A stretch of DNA of 64,000 nt from Durusdinium trenchii (GCA_963970005.1 CAXAMN010015224.1:748910-812909), one strand, 5' to 3'; numbered from the stretch's first letter, positions 44,316 through 55,435 are shown. Numbers and translations: made by a program. Notes: generated by a model not told the origin, from the letters alone.

Positions 44316-45134
44316 CTGCGGTAGCATCCACCAATCAACCTTCTGGCCCGTAGCATGACCAAAAAAGGGAACGAAAGCTGGCAGAGTCTGGGCCGGAACT
44401 TGATGGGATCTCCCTTGTGTGCACTTTTGGTCGCTGGGGTGATTCGTAGCTCGCAGCTCAAAAAAATCATCGTCTGCAAAAAACAGCCACAGAGTTGGAG
44501 GAAGCTGGATGGGTGGAAACCCGTTTGAAATAATCAATCCCTGACTCTTCAGTCCAATCCCACCCTCGACCCAAGGTCTGCCTGGCTCTTGGATCTCAAG
44601 CCCTCCAAGCGATGGAGCCCAGACCTAGAACCGGGCGGATGAAACCGTGGACAAACGATACAACGAAAAATGCTAGCCTCGAGCTGTAGTGACTACATCT
44701 GCCTACTCAGGTGGTGCATTGTTTCACTATTTCTATATATATTTCTTTTTCCAGGTGTTTGCCAATCATTTATATAAATGCAGGGCTTCAGAATCAATGA
44801 CTGCAGCACAATTCGATCATTGATGACAGGCAGACTCGGACGGCTGGTGATATCTGCTCAGTCCAACTGACAATTAACCAAGTAACAACTACTTGGCAAA
44901 TGTACTACAGCTGGCGCATGCTGGTGCGCACCCCGAACCAATCATATCTATCATGACACATCACGACAATTGTGAGGATGCTTGGACAAGAGATTTGTGA
45001 AACCACAAAACTCTGGTAGTCTAGCTGGGTCTTAAATGGAAAGGGTTTGAGGGTGTATCCGTTCTCCTGCCTGGTCCAAAGACTGTCTGAATAAAACAAA
45101 AGACACTGACCCCTGACACAATCAGCACCCTGAC

Positions 45135-45257
45135 CCACTTTGGACTCTCATCCCAGAGAAAGTCCGTGGCGGAACCGCGCTGAACCGCCATCTGTGCGTT
45201 GCGCCCAGAGATCCATTCCCGCCTGAAGCTGGGATCCCCGAGGCTCACGGAGCGATC
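45135..45257 (-). CDS. Exon with excellent splice sites, unrecognised
   Basis: A long pyrimidine tract ending CGCCAG precedes 41 codons, 'SVSLGDPSFRREWISGRNAQ' through 'TDFLWDESPKW', followed by a GTCAGGG donor. It is phase 0 at both ends. The frame is also open beyond both sites (a 208-codon minus frame), but the island's GC-rich limits match the splice sites. No domain is recognised. Confidence 0.6.
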
Positions 45258-45626
45258 CTGGCGATCGGAACAACAGCAGAGCGAGCGGAGGGCAGGCAAA
45301 GGATGAACCCGGCAGATGTTCCTTTTTTGGGGTGGGGGCTTGAAAGAAATAGAAAGAAATGTACCCATATATGTAGTCCCAGCATGTACCAGGTGTCTTG
45401 GTCCAGGTAGATGAAAGCTGAACGCTGGGAGCATGCAAGTATAACATAGTAGAACTAACCGGTAGAGCTGAAAGGGTCTGGGTTCCAAATGTCTAGGAAC
45501 AGGCTTCGCTGGTTGGAAGTCGTTCGGACCTGTGCTGAATAGAGTGCGATATGAGAGTTCGGACCATCGATTGAACCCCTCCTTCATGAAGATCTTCATG
45601 GTTGATGCCCATGATCCCAATCTGAG

Positions 45627-45713
45627 GTCAAATCGGGGAAGTACCATGAGGATGCTGGTGATGCAACAGCAATCGATCCGACTGCTTCAGCACATGCGTT
45701 CCCGGCGTTCCTG
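45627..45713 (+). CDS. Exon of a two-exon chain, unrecognised
   Basis: Acceptor ATCTGAG, donor CTG|GTACGT. The peptide is 'KSGKYHEDAGDATAIDPTAS' followed by 'AHAFPAFL'. Phase 0 at both ends, with a 126-bp GT-AG intron to the next exon. Confidence 0.5.
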
Positions 45714-45839
45714 GTACGTACAATGTTTGGTACCTCACATCGACACACATCGACCACGACGCAACATGACGTCACCAGTCTACCTCCGGACCTCTGGACC
45801 TTCTACAGCTGACCGGTGGACCGGTTGGGGTCTCTTCAG

Positions 45840-45967
45840 TCCAAGCTTCGCCCACTCCGATCAACGGAGACGGACCCCCTTGGGGCCAAACGCCGGATCG
45901 ACGGGCCACGCGGTCCCAAAACACGGATGCATACGGTTCCTGGGCCACGCTTCCTGATTACTAACTG
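45840..45967 (+). CDS. Second exon of the chain, unrecognised
   Basis: Follows GTCTCTTCAG in phase 0 and reads 'SKLRPLRSTETDPLGAKRRI' then 'VPGPRFLITN', ending at TG|GTGCGA. A second plus frame ends in a natural-looking stop ('GSWATLPDY'), so the frame is provisional. Confidence 0.4.
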
Positions 45968-46488
45968 GTGCGACGAAAGTAGGGAATGAGGGAATGAAGC
46001 TCCGCTATAGATTCCTTTAAATCCATTCCCTTCATTGCTATGCACCAGTCAGACAGTAGGGGTGGAAGCAAAGGGGTCTATTGTCAATGGGATACTCAGG
46101 AGTGCTCCTATGGATTGGTGCGGGAGACGGTCTTGTTGTTTTGCAGAGATGAAGTGGGACGTTTGACATCGCTTTTTCCAACGTCTTGGCTGATTTTTTG
46201 GGGCATCCAACCTGGCTGTCAAAGCGATGTTCGGGTCAAGACAGGCCTTCTGCAGCACCTGAAGCGTGCGGACACACGAGTGCAAACGAACGTGGCTCCT
46301 GGCCATACTACTAGTAACAAGTAACTATACTAGTTAACAAGAATGCAAAACCATTACAACACTTAGTCAAATGCAACACAGCTTGAGAAGACCACACTGG
46401 GAGTGTGGCGTTGCTTCATTAGCAGTGCTGGCTTCTTTGATGGCCAGATCAGTTCATCCCTCTGCACAAGAACCCGCCACTTGTTAAG

Positions 46489-46663
46489 AGGACGACCCCT
46501 TAACTTCCGCCTGGGCAAACCCAGCGAAAAGACCAAACGCATGGATGAACTCGATCAACCTCATGGACCCAAGCTATGGGGGAACGACTCGGTTTTTTTT
46601 GGTCCATGCCGATGTCTGCCCGGGAAATTGTTTCTCGCCCGGTCAGGATCTGAAAGAAACCTC
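46489..46663 (+). CDS. Exon with GTGAGTG donor, unrecognised
   Basis: The frame 'NFRLGKPSEKTKRMDELDQP' through 'LFLARSGSERNL' ends at CTC|GTGAGTG. The acceptor TTGTTAAG is acceptable. Charged, with no domain. Confidence 0.45.
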
Positions 46664-46920
46664 GTGAGTGGATTGAACAGAAGACACTTCTCTCCTTGCG
46701 GGTCCTCTTGCTGTTTGATGGACACTCTCAAATATCACAGAGCTAAAGACACATGTTACTAAAGAACAAGACACATGCCCCGATTCCCTTTGCGTCACCG
46801 TCTCCACTTGGAGGAAAGGACGTACAGGAAGGTGGACCCAAAAAGCATGATGTCTGAGAAGGTGGACCAACCCTATTGCATCTCATCCCTTTTGCATCCC
46901 ACTACCTGTGCCATCTATAG

Positions 46921-47016
46921 GGTGCCCTCTCCACCACGTGTCTTCACCGGGCAAATCCCACCCGTGTCTTCACGCCTCATAATGGGCAGGGCCAGGGGTC
47001 CGGTAGAGCTCCTGAG
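46921..47016 (+). CDS. Exon joined in phase to 47223, unrecognised
   Basis: A pyrimidine-rich tract ending ATCTATAG precedes 'VPSPPRVFTGQIPPVSSRL' and 'RARGPVELL', with donor GAG|GTCCGG in phase 2. The next exon supplies one base to complete Arg. Confidence 0.45.
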
Positions 47017-47112
47017 GTCCGGGGCAAACGTCGACCGTGAGACAGGATTGGCACTCAAACCGTTTCCATGGATTGATTTGAAGCGTGTATGACCCAAACA
47101 CTCCATGTAATC

Positions 47113-47180
47113 CATGTATGCCATATATGCCTACACTGGGGTGGTTTGAGGGGTCAATGTAGGCATATACGGCATACATG
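47113..47180. ncRNA. Near-perfect 23-bp hairpin, pre-miRNA-like
   Basis: 47113-47135 pairs with 47158-47180 with a single mismatch around a 22-nt loop, and flanking 'ACACTCCATG'/'GAGTGT' bases can extend it. It lies in the intron between two plus-strand exons. Confidence 0.6.
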
Positions 47181-47222
47181 GAGTGTCTGGGTGAGAATAG
47201 GGAGAGCGGCCCGACCCCCCAG

Positions 47223-47278
47223 GTTTGACCCGGCCTGGGAATACCCAAAAACAAACGGAATCCATGATTGGTTGGAAG
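47223..47278 (+). CDS. Short exon, unrecognised
   Basis: Between CCCCCCAG and GAAG|GTAATC, reading 'FDPAWEYPKTNGIHDWLE'. Phase fits 46921-47016. The frame stays open to 47349 if unspliced. Confidence 0.5.
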
Positions 47279-48096
47279 GTAATCCATTGGTGCCGTTGGT
47301 CAAGCCCAATCCCGGCACAGCCTTGGTGACTTCGGGACGACGTCGATGAACGTTGAGCCATTTTCGACACATTTGCATTGACGACAAGCTTCTTTAACTG
47401 GGAATGGCAAGGGGTTGACACAACAATGGCTGCGAACGAGAGGACCTCGGACTGTGTGAAAACACAGGATGTTGGAATCTAAGACGCTGGGTCACCCCCC
47501 TGCACGTTTCGCTTGGTACCCTCCGTCTTTCCTCTTTTTCCGCCCTGGGCCCTGCCGCAAGCATGGAAGTCGACTCTGACTGAGGCAGGACTGGGAATGT
47601 GCTGCGCGGGCGGCGGAATCAAACCTCTGGCCCCACAAATATTGTCTTGTGACTCTCCTTGTGCATCTTGGAAGATGGGTGCAGGATGGTACAGTACTTG
47701 AACCCTTTGAGATCCTTGTCCTCTTGCATTGTCGTGTCAACACTAGAGACTTATAGAAGAGTCTGAGTGCAGTTACGTAAATTTTTGGAGGTCCATGTAT
47801 ACCCCCATTCGCACAACATGCCGTGCTCGGGCCATTGGTGTTTGATCCATCGCCTACGTAGGTACGTAGGTCACACGAGGCCTACTCCCGTTGCAAACGC
47901 AAGTGGCACCCCCAAACCATTGAGCTTGTGTCATGCGTCCAAGTTCTATGCATGAGTTAGGCAACATGCCTGGAATCACATTACAAACTAAGTAGATCGA
48001 CGTATAATGTATATACTAATGATTACTTGTATAATATATGATGTTTTTTTCTGCGTACATCTTCTGATTATAGTTTGTTTGGGTGGGTGCAACCTG
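47279..48096. other. No firm gene
   Basis: A plus-strand pyrimidine tract at 47515-47560 followed by an open frame is the only hint of an exon. A short palindromic duplication 'cctacgtaggtacgtagg' lies at 47857-47874. Confidence 0.3.
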
Positions 48097-48259
48097 TCAC
48101 TTTTGGGAGTAGAATTCTTTCCAGAACTCCTTGAGCTGCTCTTCCACCTTGCTGCTGTCACCGCCGCTCTTCGCATCGCCCCAGGTCCAAAGAGATCCAT
48201 CGCTGCGCAGCGCTGCAAAGGCCCCGTCGGTGCAACCCAGCAGCTGGATATCGTGAAGC
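48097..48259 (-). CDS. RCC1-like repeat gene, last exon seen
   Basis: After a GAGACAG acceptor the frame reads 'LHDIQLLGCTDGAFAALRSD' then 'GSLWTWGDAKSGGDSSKVEE' and runs to a TGA. That is one full RCC1-like blade: '..D-I-Q..., A-F-A-A-L..D-G, T-W-G, G-G-D-S-S, V..Q-L'. The exon may end earlier at a GC or GA donor, or this may be the real C-terminus. Confidence 0.65.
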
Positions 48260-48848
48260 CTGTCTCATCGGGAGTGTATATCTACAGGGGAAGTGACGTG
48301 TCTCCAGACACACCACCGCGAAGCCTGGAAGTGGTGTCCGGCCTGGCCTTCATTTTTGGAGGACCCAATCACCGAATATTTGGAGGGGAAGGCAGGTTGC
48401 GTTTGGGGACCTGAAACGCGTGGTTCATCCTGAAGGTCGTCCTCAGGAGTATGCAGACTCCAAACAAGGATCCAAACACATGTCCAATCAAATCTAGATA
48501 TTGGTAAAACGTATCATGCACAAATCAACGTGGCATTGATTTACAAACTATGCCAAGGGCCAAGGGCAAGATCCGTGATTGAACAAAAACAATGGGACAA
48601 TATGGCCTACAAAAGCGATGCTGCAAAAGGATGCAATTGTCCATGTTTCTGCTCCCCTGCTATTGCTATGACTGTGAATGTAAATGTGAAACTATTGGGG
48701 CAAAGCCTCAACTGAACGCGGCTCAAAACCATCTCGAACAGCAAGGACTCGTGGGAGCAAGGTGGGGAGTAGGCCCAACACCATGCAGCTTGACCTTCCA
48801 GTTAGGTCAACCAAGGTGTCTTGGTTTTGACCAGTTTTGACCCACAGC

Positions 48849-48952
48849 CAGGTCAGTAGGTCGCCCCCAGCAAGGACCTTCACTAAAAGAGTGGCCCTGT
48901 TCCACCATGGATCCATCACCCCAAATTGTGCGGTGCGCAACTGCGCCAACTG
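48849..48952 (-). CDS. RCC1-like repeat gene, degenerate-repeat exon
   Basis: The frame 'QLAQLRTAQFG' through 'LLVKVLAGGDLLTW' loosely matches the repeat (Q-L..., L-A-D-G-x-L-V-T-W-G). It would end at a GC donor (TG|GCTGTGGG), and its phase fits 48259. Weaker than its neighbours. Confidence 0.35.
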
Positions 48953-49110
48953 CTCCCCGGTCGTGACGAAGCCACCCATCCCCGTCTTGCTGGAACTCCA
49001 GAACAAACCAAAGCATGAGGACGAAGCCACCAGGTGTTCCTCTCACCCAGCTTCATGCCACCAACCCGCTCCAAAACCGCCCCACTACCATCATTACGCG
49101 GGGCACGCAC

Positions 49111-49338
49111 CTGACATGCCCACTTTCGCACTCTCTCGCCCAAGGCGCTGGTCCAGCACTTGCTCAGGATTCCCACCATATTTCTGGTCGCCCCAGGCAT
49201 AGACCCTGCCATCCTCCAGCAGGGCAGCCAAGCCGCCCATGCGCGTGGTGCAAAGCCTGAGAGTGTGGAGGTCGACCGGAACCAGGAGCTGTTGGAGCTC
49301 CCGGACAGGCTCTGGAACACAGCCAGAAACAGATTTGA
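49111..49338 (-). CDS. RCC1-like repeat gene exon
   Basis: This 228-nt exon follows a pyrimidine-rich CTGGACAG and ends at CAG|GTGCGT. It reads 'VPEPVRELQQLLVPVDLHTL' and 'MGGLAALLEDGRVYAWGDQK' with 'YGGNPEQVLDQRLG', a clear repeat with W-G and G-G. RCC1 repeats build seven-bladed propellers used in chromatin, GTPase-exchange and ubiquitin-ligase proteins; the function of this gene is not known. Confidence 0.7.
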
Positions 49339-50546
49339 CTGTCCAGGAACCGGAGAAAAAGAAGACATATGAAGAAAAATACTCCTCGGAGTCGGGGATT
49401 CACCTAGAGGCAACATCAGAATCACCTGAAGCAAAACCATATCCTCCACATGCACTTGTAACAGCTCTACTCCACCCGGGGGGCACCTGCGTTTTCAAAA
49501 GCGCGCTTGTTGGCGGGGGTTCACTGAGGGCTTCAGCTTTGCTGAACTTCAATCACTTGGCAAACATCATATGAGTCGATTGTCTCATTTATATAAAACC
49601 CTGGGGTCAAGACACTGTTCAGAAGGTTCTTGGCCGGCTTACTCACGAACAACTCCACAAGTTGATGGAACCGATATAGTTCTATGACATCCAAATTGAT
49701 ATGCAACTGCACCTGGACCCCTGCAGGTCTTCTGCTGGTCTTCTCCCAGCAGATTTTGTTTTGACCCAAAACAGATCTGCTGGTCTGCTGGTCGCTTCAG
49801 GGGTGACCGTCATTGGAAGTTGCTGCATGCATTGACCGAAAAGTGGCCCTCGTTGTCAACTCGTTGAAAACGAGGGCTGGATCTGCTTTAAAGCGATCTC
49901 GCTCATGGGTACAGTACTAGGAACTATCAAATGGCAACAACATGTAACAACATTGTATAATCAATTCCATTTGCTTTAACAAAAGTTACAACGCAAAGAA
50001 TGAGGTATGCATGTGGCGGTATGCACGCAAAATGCCTCAGCCAGTACCCCAATGTAAGTGCTTGCTGAAGCGTTCTGGATCACGAGAAACGCAGCGCCCG
50101 TGTTCCGCATGAGGAAACGTGAAGAGTCGTGAGGTAACAGGTAACTGGTACAAAGAGAAGTTGCTCTTGAAGTCATAACAAAACATGGGAAATGATACGA
50201 AACACCTATAATTCTTGACTCCAAGCACCAACAAGCAACATGCACCACCACGTGGCAAGGGGTCTCCCTTTGAATGGGATTGTTCCGCTTTCTGACGGGT
50301 TCTCTCTTCGAACTTCCAGGCCCAAGGGACTGCTGCACCTTCCTCAAGGCTATCACTTCTTTGGAGGCCTCAAACGGTCGAAAGTCGATACCGCCCCGGC
50401 ATGGCGGATGGGTCGGATGTGATCACATCGGAGCCCAAACAAGTTCTGGCGGTCAAATCGAAATGCTTCTTCTCCGTCTCTTAACACGCAAGTGGAACAT
50501 GTCCGTCTGTGTCCCACAAACCAAAACCGTGCAATTCCGTCCTCAC

Positions 50547-50697
50547 CGCCCGCCAGCGGATTGCCCCAGGGAATCACCGCACCATCCGCGCGCAGGGCGG
50601 CGAAGGCGAAGACGGTGCGTGAGATGGAGCGCACGTCGTGAAGCTCTCCTTGGACTCGGCGACTGTCCCCGCCGTTCTTCGGATTGCCCCACGTGAC
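50547..50697 (-). CDS. RCC1-like repeat gene exon
   Basis: Starts after CCGTCCAG with 'VTWGNPKNGGDSRRVQGEL', then 'DVRSISRTVFAFAALRADG' and 'AVIPWGNPLAG', and ends at a GTGAGG donor. The preceding exon (51523-51611) ends in phase 0 with '..DGRV', giving the canonical 'DGRV-VTWG' join. The intervening intron starts GTCACTCGG, resembling the exon start GTCACGTGG. Confidence 0.8.
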
Positions 50698-51522
50698 CTG
50701 GACGGGGCGGGCGGGCGAGTCTCGAGCGTGGAAAGAGTGAGGACTGGACAAGAAGTATATATGGTTGGAGACGGTTGAAATTGAAACACGTTAATGTTGG
50801 GAAAAAAAAAACACGATGTCAATGCCTATACCTGAATCTTTAATCGGCACAAATGTTTGCCAAATGCATTTTTATGCATGTTTCAGTGAAAAATCATATA
50901 TATACAAACATGCCGTTTCAGGGGTTGCGCTCAGGATCCATGGAAAAGACTTCATAATTGCATGTCTTCCTGAAAAGGATTGAACAGGTAATTCATTGTT
51001 TGTGCCGTTTCGAACATCTAGATATATACGTGAGGACATGTTATCCAATTTTAATCCCCTTGAATGATCTCTTCGTTTTCCACCGGGAATCATAAATCAT
51101 AGACGATCATGGACATACTTGTGGGAATTACGGAAGCCCTATTACATCCTATTACTATAATAGTGACCTGAACAAACTGTACTTTTGAGCGTCAGAATAT
51201 TGAAGTCAGCTGTGTCTTGTTTGGTCATCAAGTTCACCCCAACTAAGGAACCAACGTCACACATGAGTGCGGCACTTGGGAGTCGGTCGGAGCGGTAGGT
51301 GCCTTTTTGGGTGAATGAGAGATGATGACAGGGTCCCCCTACCGCTGAGTCTTCAACCAAAAACTACTCGACACGTTGAGTCCAATCTGCTCAAGGAATT
51401 TTGAGGAGTCTTTGGAGATCAAGCAGAACTGAAGACTAAAAGACTTGGGACAAAGCTATTGCGACTCTGGCCTCATGCAACATGATATCATCAGGCAGAT
51501 TGTCTTAGATTCTCCGAGTGAC
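50698..51522. other. Intron of the RCC1-like gene
   Basis: AT-rich, with a poly-A run near 50801-50811. No other feature is supported. Confidence 0.5.
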
Positions 51523-51611
51523 AACTCGTCCATCCTCCAGGATTGCAGCAAAAGCATGCAAACCAGATTGAATCTCCTTCACATTCTTCAGCCGATCTTG
51601 CACTTTACTAC
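51523..51611 (-). CDS. RCC1-like repeat gene exon
   Basis: An 89-nt exon after CAATGAG reading 'SKVQDRLKNVKEIQSG' and 'LHAFAAILEDGRV', ending at GTT|GTCACT. Splices in phase to 50697. The frame beyond the donor would read VTRR and then stop. Confidence 0.8.
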
Positions 51612-51830
51612 CTCATTGCTCCAACTATCAATGAAGATCACTTGTTAGATGCAGGACAAATGCGGGCACACGCGCTTGTTGCCACTCAGAAAGGAAGCAG
51701 TATGTCAGTATGTTCTTTGTGTTCCTGGTCGGGTTCCCAGTCACACACACATTGTCATGATTTGTTCGCAGTCGCCGACAAACACCGCTTCCTTCGTTCC
51801 AAAAGCTTTGCTCCAGCTTGGCTCAGCGAC

Positions 51831-51872
51831 AGTCACCGCCGCTCCTCGGATGCCCCCAAGTCACCACGCTAC
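51831..51872 (-). CDS. RCC1-like repeat gene, 42-nt micro-exon
   Basis: Between CTGCCCAG and a GTCGCTGAG donor, reading 'SVVTWGHPRSGGD'. It supplies exactly the T-W-G...G-G-D half missing between exons 52080-52202 ('..AAILQD-G') and 51523-51611 ('S-K-V-Q-D'). Phases agree on both sides. Confidence 0.78.
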
Positions 51873-52079
51873 CTGGGCAGCTTCGGTGTGTGCCGTGTGG
51901 GTCATGCATTGGACCCCAGCCTCCTGGATGCTTGAAGGAACACACTGAAAGAAAATAGGTCCCTGGCGTGACATTTCAGGCATTTTCAGGCTACACCCCC
52001 CACTGCCTGACCAGCAAACCAACCAAAATGTCCACGTCTCGTCTTTTCCTCACTGCGCAGTTCGCTCAAATCAAGTGAC

Positions 52080-52202
52080 CATCTTGAAGGATTGCTGCAA
52101 AGGCATTGCTGCTGGCTTTCAGACATCGCACATTCTGCAGCTTATCCTTCACTGCACTGATGTCACCTCCATTGTTGGGATTTCCCCAAGCGACCACCGT
52201 GC
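52080..52202 (-). CDS. RCC1-like repeat gene exon
   Basis: Follows GACTCAG and reads 'TVVAWGNPNNGGDISAV', 'KDKLQNVRCLKASSNAFAAI' and 'LQD', ending at GATG|GTCACTTG. It is the best-preserved repeat in the gene. Confidence 0.82.
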
Positions 52203-52917
52203 CTGAGTCTGTGAGATTTTCCACCAGAACAGTGGCCTGTTGATGTTCAGAGATTGACACTGACACCGTCTGATGCAAAACCACCGGACATGGACGGTGA
52301 TCTTTGATGACTGGCCTCACAGGTATTGCAGGAGTCTATTATATAAATGGAAACAAAAGGCTAAAGCGGCTAATGCCGATGCTTGGCCATGCATCTCTGG
52401 CATGGCAATAAATTTGGAATGAACTTATCTATAGTAACAATATTTGCTTGAAGGGCTTTTGCCTTGTGACCCTGTCTTGGTGGTCATAGACCTGAATTTT
52501 CCAGAAAAACACCTGTGTTGATCGTCGAGAATAATGAACAACACAAGAAGAGAGGTCCAAATCATGAATCCCATCACCTGGACAGACATTCCGCCGCTGA
52601 CACTCTTCTCTTGAGATCCTGAAGATTGGGGCCAAGGCTAGGCACTTTAGGCGCCCAGTCCGTAATGCGCGACAAAACGAACTGGTGAACCCCCAAACAC
52701 TGTGGGCGACCAGCTTGTCAACACAAACCTTGCAAACCACAGGGAATTAAGGCGAGTCTAAACCGTTGTGCCTGGGGGTTCAAACATTTGTTTCTGGAAA
52801 CGGAACTGCTCTCTCAACTTCAATGATCCACCTAAAGAACAAAAGAACCAATGTATTGTTGGGGGGCCAAAACAAACCGAGCCACACCATGCCAATCCCC
52901 CATCTGTCAGACCGAGC
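52203..52917. other. Intron of the RCC1-like gene
   Basis: Holds a 103-codon minus open frame (52429-52740, Cys-rich) that lacks the repeat pattern. Treated as intronic. Confidence 0.45.
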
Positions 52918-53000
52918 ATCCATCCTTCCGCAGGGCAGCCATGGCGGACATGCCACCTTCCACCTGCTGAACGTCTCGAAGCTGGTCGTCCATTCCTCTA
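52918..53000 (-). CDS. RCC1-like repeat gene exon
   Basis: Acceptor GGCCTCAG. Reads 'RGMDDQLRDVQQVEGGMSAM' then 'AALRKDG'. The likely donor is GC (GGAT|GCTCGGTC), giving 'KDG-C-TVVAWG' with the next exon. The intron start GCTCGGT again resembles the next exon's start GCACGGT. A GA-AG site two bases away is an alternative. Confidence 0.72.
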
Positions 53001-53640
53001 CTGAGGCCAGTCTCTTCCTGGCGAGAGAACAAATACCAAGAAACACAAACAGGATGGGAAACAATGGAATTGAATTGACTAATATATCCTTGTTCCTTAC
53101 AAACTGTGTTGTAAGACAAATCAAATGTGTTTGATCTTAAGACAAAGTCTAGTGCACGACCTGAGATTCAAAGGATCTCCTGGAGAAATCGTTCTCAGCA
53201 AAGCATAAGCAAGCTGTGAAATCTGTTGTTTTGCACTCTCTGACAACCTGTTGAAGTGCAAACCTCTTGAAACATGCTTGTTGTCATTAGTTGTCTGTGC
53301 TTGCGGGCTACAGACTCTTGGACAAATCCGCTAGAATCACTTCTACATGTGGACATGCACATGTTGCTATCATAGTGTTTCACCATTGGTTGTGTTACCC
53401 AGAGGACAAACCGACAACACTTGAGATGAATACTTTCCCACTATGCTCCTTTTGATGGTCTTGGAAGACTTAGCCAGGAGTCTTGATGGTTTGATAAACA
53501 ATTCAATTTACAAACTATGTTCTTTCAGCAAATGACTTCAGACCCCTTTCGGACTGTCTTGCTGAGTCTCTCCCTCCAGTCCAGGAACCTTCAAAAAATA
53601 TTGAAGTACCCTATATAAAAATTGAACCAATACCAAAAGG

Positions 53641-53706
53641 TGGTTGATAGACTCCACCTGAAAATGTATGTTCCATCCAATGACCACCGGAACTGGGTGG
53701 TGCTGG
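53641..53706 (-). repeat. Dispersed repeat, possible RCC1-like micro-exon
   Basis: On the minus strand 'PPSSGGHW' follows TACCAG and would fit the missing W-G-x-P-x-S-G-G segment between 53834 and 53000. The same sequence occurs at 41636-41697, so it is either a shared exon-derived repeat or a mobile fragment. The donor is unclear. Confidence 0.4.
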
Positions 53707-53833
53707 TATATACCAACATTCTGGACGCCTCTCTCGGCTGGAACAACTGAAGGGACCAAGATCGGCATCGGTGACCGGATCGGACATGGGAGGCTTCATC
53801 ATGGCCATGGGAGGCTGAATATGTCCTGCTTGC

Positions 53834-53937
53834 CCCAGGTCACGAGTCGCCCATCTTTGCATATGGCCACAAAGTCCTGGAAACCGCCAAACACCTGCTG
53901 CACATCCTGCAGGCCACAACTGCCAGACGCGTCGCAG
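53834..53937 (-). CDS. RCC1-like repeat gene exon
   Basis: Acceptor TGCGACAG. Reads 'CDASGSCGLQDVQQVFGGFQ' and 'DFVAICKDGRLVTW', ending with a GC-AG donor (TGGG|GCAAGC). Repeat spacing is kept although the Q-L position is changed. Confidence 0.75.
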
Positions 53938-55182
53938 CTGTCGCAGCGAACTTGCGCAGGCGACGACTTCGAGGATACCACCCCCCCCGGTGGTCTGGTT
54001 GAAACTACACCGATCGACTGGAGGGTCCTGGTATTGAATCTGCAGAACTTGCACCACGTCGTTTTGGCTATATGCTGAATGTGCTGCTAAAATGTCCCAC
54101 GTATTAATTAGCTTCGAAACATTTCGCAACTGTAGTGGGTCAGAACCCCTGAACCATTGAAGTTGGCGCTTGACTTGGGGCTGAAGAAGCCGAGGCAACA
54201 ACTTTCGAAGAGCCAGAACCCTCCAGAGGTGGCTTGCAGCATCTTGAAGTATAGGGGGTCCATGTGGTCCCCGTGTGTTTGGCATTGGAGCCAGCAATGA
54301 ACCGATCTGAAGGCCTTGGCTTAGCTCACCTGTGAGTCGATTTCACCTCGGCTTCGCCCCGTCCCACCAACAAAAACAGAAGTGACACATCATCCTTAAG
54401 GAACTTGCTATTCTGACACCCACCCAGCTCCGAGTTGGAAGACACCCACTTATAAGTAGAAGTTCCTCCTTGATCCTCCTTGCACGCATCACATCCAACC
54501 CAAACAATCGAACTTGGTAGACTGCTCGACCCTGCGATTTCGCTGGTTCCGTCCTTCAGATGGCGGGGAGCTTCACCTCCTAACCTTGGAAGCAATGACG
54601 GCTTGACACGGAGTGTCTTGGGTTTTTCTTTGCGTGTCCATCTTCCAACAGTGTATCATGCCAGTCTGGAAACCAGAACAGATTCCCAGTTCCGGCAAAT
54701 ACCGATGACTCACCCTGCCCTGAAAGAAGTGAACATACACTCTTTATCTCTCTCTCTCTCAATATATATATATGTGTATAATGTCTCGCTGACTAACCCG
54801 AGTTCAAGAGTTGCGCAGCCCCTGGTGTTACTGGCCATGGGACTTGACGGATTTCAACTCAAATGAACCAAACACACCTACTGGACCGCTGTCAGACAGT
54901 TCAAGATGTCAATTCAACAGTCAAATCATCTGAGGGATAAGCGGAATTTGTCCCCACAAAGTCATGAGGCATTTACTATCTGCCGGGCCATGACCTAAAT
55001 AAAGAAACATACATAACTACTGTCATAGCATACCGGAGAAAAGGGCCTCGTCTTGATTCTACGTTCCTGTACAGCACAATCATAATCTAGAAACACACAT
55101 AAATAAATACACATCTATACAACATGTTTGCTCGAAATGCTTCTCGCTTTCTCCCAAGCAACTCTCGCTTCCCCCAGGTCAC
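53938..55182. other. Unresolved part of the RCC1-like gene
   Basis: At least one exon must lie here, because the phase and repeat halves at 55183 and 53937 do not meet. A minus frame at 54326-54595 ('VGCDACKEDQGGTS') is open, but no repeat motif was found. A (TC)n/(TA)n tract lies at about 54748-54772. Confidence 0.35.
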
Positions 55183-55294
55183 AACCCTGCCATCTGCCAG
55201 CAGTGCGCAGAACGCGCCGCTCGTGGTCTGGATGTCCTGTACATTTCCTTGGACGTGGCGGACACCAAATTGACCAGGAAACCAAAGGAAGCCA
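55183..55294 (-). CDS. RCC1-like repeat gene exon
   Basis: Reads 'GVRHVQGNVQDIQTTSGAFC' then 'ALLADGRV' and ends at GTT|GTGACC. The intron begins GTGACCTGGGGG, which would itself encode V-T-W-G and matches the start of other exons in this gene. The frame can also be read through to 'VTWGKREL'. The acceptor after AAATGAG is provisional. Confidence 0.7.
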
Positions 55295-55435
55295 CTCATT
55301 TGCTCTCACACACACATGCATTTCACCCGCAAGCAACTGTTCGGATGTCAATGTTGGCCACAACAATATCCAACATGTAAGATGTTTCTTTTATATAGAC
55401 CCAACCATTTGGCCAACAGCTTGCACTGCTTGCAC

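Noticed and set aside
53611-54297. 228-codon minus-strand open frame
   Set aside because: It overlaps the RCC1-like exon at 53834-53937 in another frame and shows no repeat motif. Treated as a shadow.
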